The notes under the pieces are model-generated. The model was not told the DNA's origin. It did no database searches and was given only the letters and a program-made list of their open reading frames with translations. This document shows, piece by piece, positions 1-6,234 of a stretch of 8,390 nt of DNA (its first letter is position 1; each line of letters opens with the position of its first letter). Source of the DNA: Leptolinea sp. UBA5366 (lineage in GTDB: Bacteria > Chloroflexota > Anaerolineae > Anaerolineales > Anaerolineaceae); NCBI GenBank assembly GCA_002407845.1, contig DHPK01000010.1, positions 111,457 to 119,846 of the forward strand, read 5' to 3'. The position numbers and the translations under genes are program-made.

Positions 1-6
1 CCAACG

Positions 7-915
7 ATGTATTTTATCGGGGTGACAACGTCCAAATCGTCGATCATGAAAGTTTTCCCCAAATGGTCAGAAGCATTGAACTTGGGAGGCGCGGTCTTAA
101 AAGGAATTGATATTGAAATCCATGCCGATCCTGAGATTTATCGGCAGGTTGTCCGCTTTATTAAGGAGGACCCTCTTTCGTTAGGGGCTCTGGTGACGAC
201 GCATAAGATTGACCTGTACAATGCTGCGAAAGATTTGTTTGATTATCTGGATCCATTTGCCGTTCAATTCAATGAACTTTCCTCAATCTCAAAAGAGAAC
301 GGCAGACTTTGCGGGCATGCCAAGGATCCGATCACTTGCGGTATGGCATTGGAGGAATTTGTGCCTAAGGATTACTGGAAAGACCATCCCGAGGCGAGTG
401 TTTTCATCATGGGAGCGGGCGGGAGCGCGATTTCAATGTGTTCTTATCTCACTCAGCCAAAATTTGCTGGAAATTATCCAAGAAAAATAATAATTTCAAA
501 CAGAAGTCAGGAAAGGCTGGATTCAATTCGGGATATCAACCGAACATTGAACCCCGGCGGAATCGAATTTGAGTATTATCTAACGCCCGAGCCGGGACAA
601 AATGACCGGGTGATGGGCGATTTATCCGACGGATCGCTGGTCATTAATGCAACCGGACTGGGAAAAGACCGCCCAGGGTCTCCGGTTTTGGACAATGCAG
701 TTTTTCCCGGAAATGGAATTGTCTGGGAAATAAACTATCGCGGCGATCTCCTCTTCCTCCATCAGGCGCTTCTTCAGCAAAAGGAAAGAAACCTGATCGT
801 TGAAGACGGCTGGATGTATTTTATTTACGGGTGGACACAGGTTATTGCAGAAGTATTCCATATGCCGATTCAAGGTGAAAAGCTGAAGATGTGCAGTGAA
901 TTGGCGAAAATGTAA
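7..915 (+). CDS. Shikimate dehydrogenase-fold NAD(P)-dependent oxidoreductase (divergent AroE-like); start possibly upstream of window
   Basis: A 302-residue protein with the two-domain AroE fold; E. coli AroE has 272 residues. The N-terminal half has a GVTTSKSSIM loop (residues 5-14) in place of the substrate-binding GNPIxHSxSP loop, a VTTHK segment whose K67 matches the catalytic lysine, and D107 in GHAKDP matching the catalytic aspartate. The Rossmann half has GAGGSA (136-141), the cofactor-side NRS (165-167) and NATGLG (214-219). Several shikimate-binding positions look replaced: the second Ser of the loop is I13 and the Asn of NVT is L62. It may therefore use another polyol or cyclitol-type acid. 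Only six bases precede the ATG, they are open in frame, and no ribosome binding site can be judged, so the true start may lie outside the window. It is probably co-transcribed with the isomerase gene 15 bases downstream. Family assignment is strong; substrate is unknown. Confidence 0.75.
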   Translation: MYFIGVTTSKSSIMKVFPKWSEALNLGGAVLKGIDIEIHADPEIYRQVVRFIKEDPLSLGALVTTHKIDLYNAAKDLFDYLDPFAVQFNELSSISKENGRLCGHAKDPITCGMALEEFVPKDYWKDHPEASVFIMGAGGSAISMCSYLTQPKFAGNYPRKIIISNRSQERLDSIRDINRTLNPGGIEFEYYLTPEPGQNDRVMGDLSDGSLVINATGLGKDRPGSPVLDNAVFPGNGIVWEINYRGDLLFLHQALLQQKERNLIVEDGWMYFIYGWTQVIAEVFHMPIQGEKLKMCSELAKM

Positions 916-930
916 AAAGGATGGGTAGCG

Positions 931-1530
931 GTGAATTTTAATACTGAAAATAAATTATTTGATTTTGTCAGAGGGTTCAGTGTTGATCTCGATTTACAAA
1001 CTGGGCTTTCTACACAAAAAGAAACCGGAAAAAGATTCCTTTCTGAGATGAAAGGGATGTATTACGATCAAAGCGCATATGAAAAAGAGGTGTCGAAGAA
1101 AGACGCCTTAGTTTATGAGTTCCATGATTTTCGCGTTCCTGAGACAGACGGCGATTTGGCGTTTGGCAGCAGCATCGTCTATCCGGGCAAAGTCGGCAAC
1201 GAATATTACATGACAAAAGGGCATTTTCATACGATTCTCAGCACTGCGGAAATTTATTATTGCATCAACGGTCATGGCTATATGATGATGGAAAATCCCG
1301 AAGGGGACTGGTCAGCGATAGAACTGCTGCCGGGAAAAGTGGTTTACGTTCCGAAGCGCTATGCTCACCGCAGCGTTTGTGTCGGCACGGCAGAGCCGCT
1401 CCAGACATTTTTTGTATTTCGCGCGGACGCTGGGCATGATTATGGCACGATTGAGACAAAAGGGTTCAGAAAATTGCTGGTTGACATCGATGGTGTCCCG
1501 ACTGTGATCGATAATCCATTGTGGAAATGA
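931..1530 (+). CDS. Cupin-type (archaeal-type) glucose-6-phosphate isomerase
   Basis: A 199-residue single-domain cupin that interconverts glucose 6-phosphate and fructose 6-phosphate in the cytoplasm, unrelated in fold to classical PGI. The metal site is complete: H98 and H100 in TKGHFH, E107 in AEIYY, and H146 in PKRYAHRSV. These correspond to H88, H90, E97 and H136 of the Pyrococcus furiosus enzyme (recalled), all with the same offset of ten. The C-terminal signature ADAGHDYGTI (165-174) and the ending DNPLWK are also typical. The start is GTG, following AAGGATGGG, because the frame is closed by the previous gene's stop just upstream and the ATG at 921 leads straight to a stop. Cupin isomerases are best known from archaea and occur sporadically in bacteria. 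The coupling with an AroE-like oxidoreductase suggests a dedicated sugar-phosphate route, but it could equally be the cell's housekeeping isomerase. Confidence 0.87.
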   Translation: MNFNTENKLFDFVRGFSVDLDLQTGLSTQKETGKRFLSEMKGMYYDQSAYEKEVSKKDALVYEFHDFRVPETDGDLAFGSSIVYPGKVGNEYYMTKGHFHTILSTAEIYYCINGHGYMMMENPEGDWSAIELLPGKVVYVPKRYAHRSVCVGTAEPLQTFFVFRADAGHDYGTIETKGFRKLLVDIDGVPTVIDNPLWK

Positions 1531-1593
1531 CAGCTGACTTCGGTTTTGATCAATCATGCCGGCAGTTTAAAAGCCCGTAATAACAAATTCAAG

Positions 1594-1629
1594 TAAGAAG
1601 AGATGATGGCACGCCATCATCTCTTCTTA
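1594..1629 (+). terminator. Perfect 17-bp hairpin after the isomerase gene, probable terminator
   Basis: Arms 1594-1610 and 1613-1629 are perfect reverse complements (TAAGAAGAGATGATGGC and its complement) around a two-base centre. In RNA this would be a 16-bp stem with a four-base loop. It starts 63 bases after the isomerase stop codon. The 3' side is pyrimidine-rich (CTCTTCTT) but there is no pure U run afterwards, so it is either a non-canonical intrinsic terminator or an mRNA 3'-end stabiliser. The symmetric A/G-rich and T/C-rich arms would work similarly on either strand. Confidence 0.6.
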
Positions 1630-1801
1630 ACTATAGGAAAACTTCATTTCTACGTCCAGTATTGGCTATGCGATCGACTCGCGCGAGAGTCTTACTTTTT
1701 CACCTACGAGAGATTTGATGGGCTTGAACCGGCTGTTGCGTGTATCTTTTCAATCAGCAAAATGAGCCTATTTAGCCCTTATAATGGAAGAAGGACGAAC
1801 G
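1630..1801. other. Non-coding spacer before the secreted-protein gene
   Basis: No convincing gene is seen here; the open frame that crosses it shows no family features and runs into the next gene in a different frame. The stretch holds a 10-bp palindrome CTCGCGCGAG (1678-1687), flanked by GACTC and GAGTC half-sites (1676-1680 and 1687-1691). A TATAAT-like hexamer lies at 1780-1785 without a matching -35 box. The promoter of the downstream gene is presumably in this spacer but cannot be pinned down. Confidence 0.4.
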
Positions 1802-2389
1802 ATGAAAAAGACCCTTACTTTGGTTTTCTGCATTATCCTTTCAGCCTTGTTTACCGGGGCTGCACCGGCGCAATCTGAAGACGACTCCCCGCAAATGACA
1901 GCGGACGGATTTCAGGTTTTGGAATCCGTCCGCGAAACGAAAGAGATTGCCATGCGGCTGGAATGGTTTTCGGTCTCAACTTCTCAGGCTGACTTCATGC
2001 TGTGCTATCCGAAACCGGATACGAACAATTGGGAAGTGTGGGATCAGAAAGGGACTGTTCCAATGCTGCTGATGGAATCGATTGCAGTGGGTGCTGTGAA
2101 TGTTATTCATCTATGCGAATCAGATCGGAAGGCAATCAGCTGCAACATCAGCCGGATCAACCGCTTTCCAGAGATGGCAGCGGATGAATGCTGTGCACGC
2201 GTCAGTTTTAAGTTGACGGATAGCGAACTTCCGAATGCATTTCAACTGGTGGTGCCGGCGCTGTATAAAAAACAGACTGCCGACTGGCAGGCAGGCACTG
2301 ATCAGCTTCCGGAATTTCAGCCTGGGATCCGCTCGGACTCAGCCCTTGAAGGTCCCTGGACATTTGATTTCTCGCTGACGGATAAGTGA
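1802..2389 (+). CDS. Secreted protein of unknown function
   Basis: Product of 195 residues, not recognised as any named family. Residues 1-23 form a typical signal peptide: MKK, a hydrophobic stretch (LTLVFCIILSALF), then an A-P-A signal peptidase I type site before Q24. C10 sits inside the hydrophobic core without a proper lipobox, so it is probably not a lipoprotein. The mature part is acidic to neutral, rich in aromatic and beta-prone segments (RLEWFSVS, WEVWDQKG, FQLVVPALY) and ends in GPWTFDFSL, suggesting a small extracytoplasmic beta domain; this is inference. The ATG at 1802 is preferred over the in-frame ATG at 1784, because AAGGA at 1791-1795 is six bases upstream and this start places the signal peptide at the terminus. 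It lies 96 bases before mmdA on the same strand; no functional link to the decarboxylase can be shown. Confidence 0.7.
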   Translation: MKKTLTLVFCIILSALFTGAAPAQSEDDSPQMTADGFQVLESVRETKEIAMRLEWFSVSTSQADFMLCYPKPDTNNWEVWDQKGTVPMLLMESIAVGAVNVIHLCESDRKAISCNISRINRFPEMAADECCARVSFKLTDSELPNAFQLVVPALYKKQTADWQAGTDQLPEFQPGIRSDSALEGPWTFDFSLTDK

Positions 2390-2485
2390 GGCTCGCACCC
2401 GTCACAGGCTGCGTTTGATTTCTTTTGAGCAAAAATTCCGCAGGAGACAGACGAATTTCGACGCAGTTGGAGTAAAATTGGAAGA

Positions 2486-4033
2486 ATGGAAAAGATTACT
2501 CCGAACGACGAAATCGAAGAGCTGCGCCGGCAAAAAGAGAATGTGCTGGCGGGCGGAGGGGCAGAGCGGATTGCGCGCCAGCACGCCCAGGGAAAGCTGA
2601 CTGCCCGCGAACGCATTGAGCGTCTGATGGATGAAGGTTCCTTTCAGGAATTGGAACCGTTCACGCTGACGCGCTTCGATCAAAAAGAAAAAATCTATGG
2701 CGACGGCGTCATCACCGGCTTTGGGTCGATTGATGGACGCCTCGTTTATCTCTATGCGCAGGATTTCACCGTTTACGGCGGAACCATGAGCGAAATGCAG
2801 AGCCGGAAAATTTGCCGGCTGATGGATATGGCGCTGGAAAACAAGGCGCCGGTCATTCATCTGATCGACTCTGGCGGTGCCCGGATTCAGGAAGGGATTG
2901 TCAGTCTGGCTGGATATGCCGGCATCTTCCTGCGCACCACTCGCTTATCGGGACTGGTTCCACAGATCAGCCTGATCATGGGACCTTGTGCTGGCGGCGC
3001 TGCTTATTCTCCCGCAGCCACAGATTTCATTATCATGACCGAAGGAAAATCTTTCATGTTCCTGACCGGTCCGGATGTTGTCGAGTCCGTGACTGGCGAA
3101 CGGATTGATGCCGACACACTTGGCGGCAGCCGGACGCACCTCACGACCAGCGGCATTGCTCATCTGGCGGGCAAATCGGATGAGGAAGCTTTGACGCTTT
3201 GCAGGCAGCTGTTTTCCTATTTCCCGAACCATGCACTGGAGAAAGCGCCGGTGCTGCGGACGGATGACCCGGCGGATCGCATCGAACCTGCGCTGAACCA
3301 AATTGTGCCGGATGACCCATCCGAACCATATAATATGCATCAGGTGATTGAGCTGATTGCAGACCGCGGCAGTTTTATGGAACTTCAAGCGGAATTCGCT
3401 CCGAACTGCATCATTGGATTCGCGCGTTTTGATGGGCGCGGCGTTGGCATTGTTGCACAGGAGCCGAGCGTCATGGCAGGCGTGATGGACATCAATTCTT
3501 CTGATAAAATTTCCCGCTTTGTCCGCACCTGTGATTGTTATAATATACCCATTATTACCTTGGTTGACTGTCCCGGATTTTTGCCCGGCGTTTATCAGGA
3601 ACACCATGGCGTGATCCGGCATGGCGCAAAAGTTTTATATGCCTATGCGGAGTCAACCATTCCGAAGGTGACCGTCATCACGCGCAAAGCCTATGGCGGA
3701 GCCTACATTGTGCTGGGCAGCAAGATGATGGGGACGGATATAACGTTCGCCTGGCCGAGTGCGGAAATTGCAGTGATGGGGCCGGAAGGCGCCACGAAAA
3801 TTTTATATCGGAAACAAATTGAATCGGCGGAAGATCCGGCGGCTGAACATGCAAAACTGGTTGAGGAATATCGAAAAAAGTTCCTGAATCCTTACATTTC
3901 AGCCGAATCTGGCTATATTGATGATATTATTGAGCCTCAGGAAACTCGTGTAAAAATCATCAAAGCCTTGACTGGAATTCGATTCAAAAAAATTGAACGA
4001 GATGTGAAAAAACATGGAAATATGCCGGTCTGA
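2486..4033 (+). CDS. mmdA: Methylmalonyl-CoA decarboxylase alpha subunit (carboxyltransferase)
   Basis: A 515-residue acyl-CoA carboxyltransferase with two crotonase-like halves. It moves the carboxyl group of methylmalonyl-CoA to biotin on MmdC, giving propionyl-CoA. Visible signatures are KLTARERI (37-44), DSGGARIQEG (128-137), the oxyanion-hole loop GPCAGGAAYSP (166-176), DCPGFLPG (361-368), the C-terminal oxyanion loop TRKAYGGAY (399-407) and AWPSAEIAVMGPEGA (422-436). The tail KKHGNMPV matches the ending of MmdA and PccB proteins. Length agrees with Veillonella MmdA (about 510) and not with the longer glutaconyl-CoA decarboxylase alpha subunit (about 590). Alone it could be a propionyl-CoA carboxylase beta chain, but the following membrane and biotin subunits make it a decarboxylase. 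The ribosome binding site is poor: GGAG lies 13 bases before the ATG and GGAAG nearly touches it. No alternative start in this frame is evident. Confidence 0.93.
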   Translation: MEKITPNDEIEELRRQKENVLAGGGAERIARQHAQGKLTARERIERLMDEGSFQELEPFTLTRFDQKEKIYGDGVITGFGSIDGRLVYLYAQDFTVYGGTMSEMQSRKICRLMDMALENKAPVIHLIDSGGARIQEGIVSLAGYAGIFLRTTRLSGLVPQISLIMGPCAGGAAYSPAATDFIIMTEGKSFMFLTGPDVVESVTGERIDADTLGGSRTHLTTSGIAHLAGKSDEEALTLCRQLFSYFPNHALEKAPVLRTDDPADRIEPALNQIVPDDPSEPYNMHQVIELIADRGSFMELQAEFAPNCIIGFARFDGRGVGIVAQEPSVMAGVMDINSSDKISRFVRTCDCYNIPIITLVDCPGFLPGVYQEHHGVIRHGAKVLYAYAESTIPKVTVITRKAYGGAYIVLGSKMMGTDITFAWPSAEIAVMGPEGATKILYRKQIESAEDPAAEHAKLVEEYRKKFLNPYISAESGYIDDIIEPQETRVKIIKALTGIRFKKIERDVKKHGNMPV

Positions 4034-4059
4034 ACTGGAGCGGCAAGAAAGGAAAACAG

Positions 4060-4404
4060 ATGGAAGCTGAAATCGTTGAAACCGTTGAAGCAGTTGGAGC
4101 CGCAATCGATAACACCCATATTTTGGGTCAATCTGTTCAGATCACGCTGATTGGAATGCTCATCCTTTTTGCCTCATTGTTTGCTTTGTGGGGCATTATG
4201 GAAATTCTGGTCAGGGTTCTGAAAGATCCTGTCAAAGTTGAAGTGGCAGAAGATGAAGCTGTTGCTGCTGCTCCTGTCGTTGTTGATGAAGCGTCGTTGA
4301 AAATGCGCGCTGCCGCTGCTGCTGTTGCATCCATTCAGAACTATGATCTGAAGATGAAAGCTGCTGCTGCCGCCGCCGGATTTGCTGCTGCAAAGAAAAA
4401 ATAA
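4060..4404 (+). CDS. mmdD: Methylmalonyl-CoA decarboxylase delta subunit (OadG-like membrane anchor)
   Basis: A 114-residue small subunit of the sodium-pump decarboxylase. In the family this protein anchors the peripheral alpha subunit and biotin carrier to the membrane beta subunit. It has one membrane helix (about 27-53, QITLIGMLILFASLFALWGI), then a charged and Ala/Val-rich linker (54-78). The C-terminal part holds two similar Ala-rich segments, LKMRAAAAAVASI (80-92) and LKMKAAAAAAGFAAAKKK (97-114). The linker and tail are encoded by GCT/GCC-rich low-complexity DNA. AAGGA six bases upstream of the ATG supports the start, and the gap to mmdA is 26 bases. Sequence similarity in this family is low, so the call rests on size, topology, Ala-rich tail and position between mmdA and mmdC. 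Confidence 0.83.
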   Translation: MEAEIVETVEAVGAAIDNTHILGQSVQITLIGMLILFASLFALWGIMEILVRVLKDPVKVEVAEDEAVAAAPVVVDEASLKMRAAAAAVASIQNYDLKMKAAAAAAGFAAAKKK

Positions 4405-4405
4405 T

Positions 4406-4426
4406 TGTCTGATAAAAATTCAGACA
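4406..4426 (+). other. Intercistronic stem-loop between mmdD and mmdC
   Basis: TGTCTGA (4406-4412) and TCAGACA (4420-4426) form a perfect 7-bp stem with an A-rich seven-base loop, directly after the mmdD stop. There is no U run after it, so termination is unlikely. At 62 bases this is the longest gap in the operon. A stem here could shape mRNA processing or stability and so the ratio of anchor to biotin carrier, which is speculative. Confidence 0.35.
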
Positions 4427-4466
4427 GGGAATCATTCTAAACAAACCTATTGAGGAGTATTCAAAG

Positions 4467-4868
4467 ATGAAACTTACAGTTAAAGTTGAAGATAAAACAT
4501 TCGATGTCGAAATTGCAGATCCAAATGCCAGCCCGATGATCGTCAACGTCGAAGGAACCGAATTCAAGGTTTATGGCGATGCATCTGCCAAACCTGAAGC
4601 TGCTCCAGCCGCTGCTGCACCTGCTGCTGCACCAAAACCGGTTGCCGCTGGTGCCGAAACTGTAAAAGCCCCGATCCCGGGTGTGATTCAGGAAGTCAAT
4701 GTTAAAGACGGCGACACAGTCAAAAAAGGCGACGTTCTCTTCGTTCTTGAAGCGATGAAAATGAAGAACAACATTGTGGCAAATCGCGCCGGCACGGTTG
4801 CCTCAGTCAACATTGGCAAAGGCGATTCAGTCACCCACGGGCAGGTTTTACTGTCGTACGCAGATTAA
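4467..4868 (+). CDS. mmdC: Methylmalonyl-CoA decarboxylase gamma subunit (biotin carboxyl carrier)
   Basis: A 133-residue biotin carrier that shuttles CO2 from the alpha subunit to the membrane beta subunit. Residues 1-40 form the conserved N-terminal segment of sodium-pump carriers (MKLTVKVEDKTFDVEI...), followed by an Ala/Pro swinging linker (about 41-63). The biotinyl domain (66-133) begins VKAPIPGVIQEV and carries the biotinylation motif EAMKM at 95-99, so K98 is the expected biotin site. The partner half, GTVASVNIGKGDSVTHGQVL, completes the hammerhead fold. GAGGAG nine bases before the ATG is the best ribosome binding site of the operon, which fits the need for plenty of carrier. A biotin protein ligase must act on it and is not in this window. 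The end is 12 bases from mmdB. Confidence 0.93.
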   Translation: MKLTVKVEDKTFDVEIADPNASPMIVNVEGTEFKVYGDASAKPEAAPAAAAPAAAPKPVAAGAETVKAPIPGVIQEVNVKDGDTVKKGDVLFVLEAMKMKNNIVANRAGTVASVNIGKGDSVTHGQVLLSYAD

Positions 4869-4880
4869 CGGGGTATCGCT

Positions 4881-6065
4881 ATGGGGAACCTCGGTAGTAT
4901 AGTCAATACTTTCTACATCCTTTCCTGGAAAGAGACCATCATGGTTGCGCTCGGTCTCGTCCTGATTGGACTGGCGATTGTAAAGGAATATGAACCCAAT
5001 TTGCTGCTGCCAATCGGTTTTGGCTGCGTACTGGCAAACCTTGGGATGTCGTCTTATCAGACTTTCACAGTGACCGAAGTGATCAACGGCGAAGTTGTCG
5101 AAGTCGTCCGCTCCGGATTCCTGAAAGTGATTTATGACGCAGGAATTACAACAGAACTCTTCCCGCTGCTGATATTTATCGGAGTCGGGGCAATGATCGA
5201 TTTCCGGCCGCTGCTGGCGATGCCGAAAATGGTCATTCTCGGCGCTGCCGGTCAGTTCGGTATCTACGGAACGCTGATCCTGGCATCCTTCCTGGCGAAG
5301 AGCTTCCCAAGTTTGGGCTGGGGTCTGGCGGAAGCTGCTTCCATCGGCACGATTGGAGCGATTGACGGTCCGACTGCAATTTATGTCACCTCGAAAATCG
5401 CACCGCATCTGCTTGGGCCAATTGCGGTCGCTGCCTATTCCTATATGAGCCTGATTCCGATCATTCAGCCGCCGATCATGAAGGCAATGACAACCAAAGC
5501 GGATCGCCAGATCCGAATGGAATATGCTGCCCGGCCGGTATCGGATCGCGCAATTGTCATTTTCCCGATGGTCGTCACGATTCTGATCAGCATCATCTCC
5601 CCCGAAGCTGCGCCGCTCATCGCTGCGCTTATGCTCGGGAACCTGCTGAAAGAAAGCCGAGTGGTTGAACGCTTGGACAAAGCCGCTCAGAATGAAATCA
5701 TCAACGTCTCGACGCTTTTCCTGGGTCTGGCAGTCGGCGGAACCATGGTCGGCGATCAGTTCCTGAACGTCGGCGTTCTGTTCATTCTGCTGCTCGGGCT
5801 GCTGGCATTCGTTTTGGACACGGTCTTCGGCATGCTGTTTGGCCAGTTCATGAAGATCATCACCGGCAGGAAGATCAATCCGCTGATTGGCGCTTGCGGG
5901 ATCAGCGCGTTTCCAATGGCTGGCAGAATCGCTGCCCAGATTGCATTGGATGAAGACAATGAAAACTTTATTTTGATGCACGCTATGGGTGCTAACACTG
6001 CAGGTCAGCTCGGTTCCGTCATTGCCGGCGGTGTGCTGCTGGCTCTGGTTCAGGGATTCATGTAA
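4881..6065 (+). CDS. mmdB: Methylmalonyl-CoA decarboxylase beta subunit (Na+-translocating membrane subunit)
   Basis: A 394-residue polytopic membrane protein with about 9-11 hydrophobic segments. It decarboxylates carboxybiotin on MmdC and exports Na+ with the energy released. Family signatures are present: TELFPLLIFIGVGAMIDF (91-108), IGAIDGPTAIYV (158-169), SYMSLIPIIQPP (187-198), GNLLKES (253-259), NPLIGACGISAFPMAGR (333-349) and MHAMGANTAGQLGS (366-379). Residues known from Klebsiella OadB mutagenesis (recalled) all have counterparts: D203 is D162, Y229 is Y188, N373 is N333, G377 is G337, S382 is S342, R389 is R349 and N412 is N372. The pump should thus be functional. The start follows a weak GGGG at 4870-4873. 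Only a 12-base gap separates it from mmdC, and a strong terminator follows. The beta subunit alone could belong to an oxaloacetate or glutaconyl-CoA pump; MmdA decides the substrate. Confidence 0.94.
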   Translation: MGNLGSIVNTFYILSWKETIMVALGLVLIGLAIVKEYEPNLLLPIGFGCVLANLGMSSYQTFTVTEVINGEVVEVVRSGFLKVIYDAGITTELFPLLIFIGVGAMIDFRPLLAMPKMVILGAAGQFGIYGTLILASFLAKSFPSLGWGLAEAASIGTIGAIDGPTAIYVTSKIAPHLLGPIAVAAYSYMSLIPIIQPPIMKAMTTKADRQIRMEYAARPVSDRAIVIFPMVVTILISIISPEAAPLIAALMLGNLLKESRVVERLDKAAQNEIINVSTLFLGLAVGGTMVGDQFLNVGVLFILLLGLLAFVLDTVFGMLFGQFMKIITGRKINPLIGACGISAFPMAGRIAAQIALDEDNENFILMHAMGANTAGQLGSVIAGGVLLALVQGFM

Positions 6066-6089
6066 GACTTGATTTTTCGATTTGATAAT

Positions 6090-6121
6090 GAGGCTGACCT
6101 CGTCGGGTCGGCCTCTTTTTT
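6090..6121 (+). terminator. Rho-independent terminator of the mmd operon
   Basis: Arms GAGGCTGACC (6090-6099) and GGTCGGCCTC (6106-6115) pair over ten bases with a single G-U wobble and a six-base loop. Six T residues follow (6116-6121). It begins 24 bases after the mmdB stop, so it should end the mmdA-D-C-B transcript and isolate it from the downstream region. Confidence 0.9.
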
Positions 6122-6169
6122 ATCTGAAATTCGTTTTATAAAACAGGTAGAAGTGTTCTTCAGCAATCC

Positions 6170-6234
6170 TGACAAATGTCATAAAATACTCTTGACAAAA
6201 AGTGACATATGTAACTATAATAATTGTCGGGACA
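6170..6234 (+). promoter_or_regulatory. Near-consensus sigma-70 type promoter with related inverted repeats
   Basis: A perfect -35 TTGACA (6192-6197) and a perfect -10 TATAAT (6216-6221) are separated by 18 bases, giving a predicted start near 6228. TGACAAATGTCA (6170-6181), a perfect inverted repeat, lies upstream of the -35. TGACATATGTAA (6203-6214), ten of twelve identical, lies inside the spacer, and their centres are 33 bases apart. A shorter inverted pair TGTC/GACA (6225-6234) covers the predicted start. This arrangement looks like a repressor-controlled promoter. The core GACAnnTGTC resembles the dyads of BlaI/MecI/CopY-type repressors, but no regulator gene is nearby and that link is a guess. 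The promoter serves either a small RNA or the ssb operon. Confidence 0.72.

Noticed and set aside
1780..1785. TATAAT hexamer as a -10 box for the secreted-protein gene
   Set aside because: No -35 match at 16-18 bases upstream, and the implied start would leave a leader of about ten bases that would nearly cut off the ribosome binding site.
1603..1878. Open frame over the spacer into the secreted-protein gene
   Set aside because: It starts inside the hairpin, overlaps the well-supported signal-peptide gene in another frame, lacks a ribosome binding site and has no family features.
2390..2485. Promoter upstream of mmdA
   Set aside because: TTGATT at 2415-2420 has no -10 match at a suitable distance; nothing else was convincing.
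2945..3622. Minus-strand open frame opposite mmdA
   Set aside because: Shadow of a highly conserved coding region, with no start signal or recognisable motif.
4261..4395. GCT-rich tract in mmdD as a microsatellite or mobile repeat
   Set aside because: It encodes the Ala-rich tail expected of OadG/MmdD anchors and stays in frame; it is described instead as a protein-level duplication.
4848..5981. Long minus-strand open frame (377 codons) opposite mmdB
   Set aside because: It is antisense to a strongly supported membrane protein gene and is rich in His, Gln, Arg and Asp, as expected of a mirror frame; no domain is recognisable.
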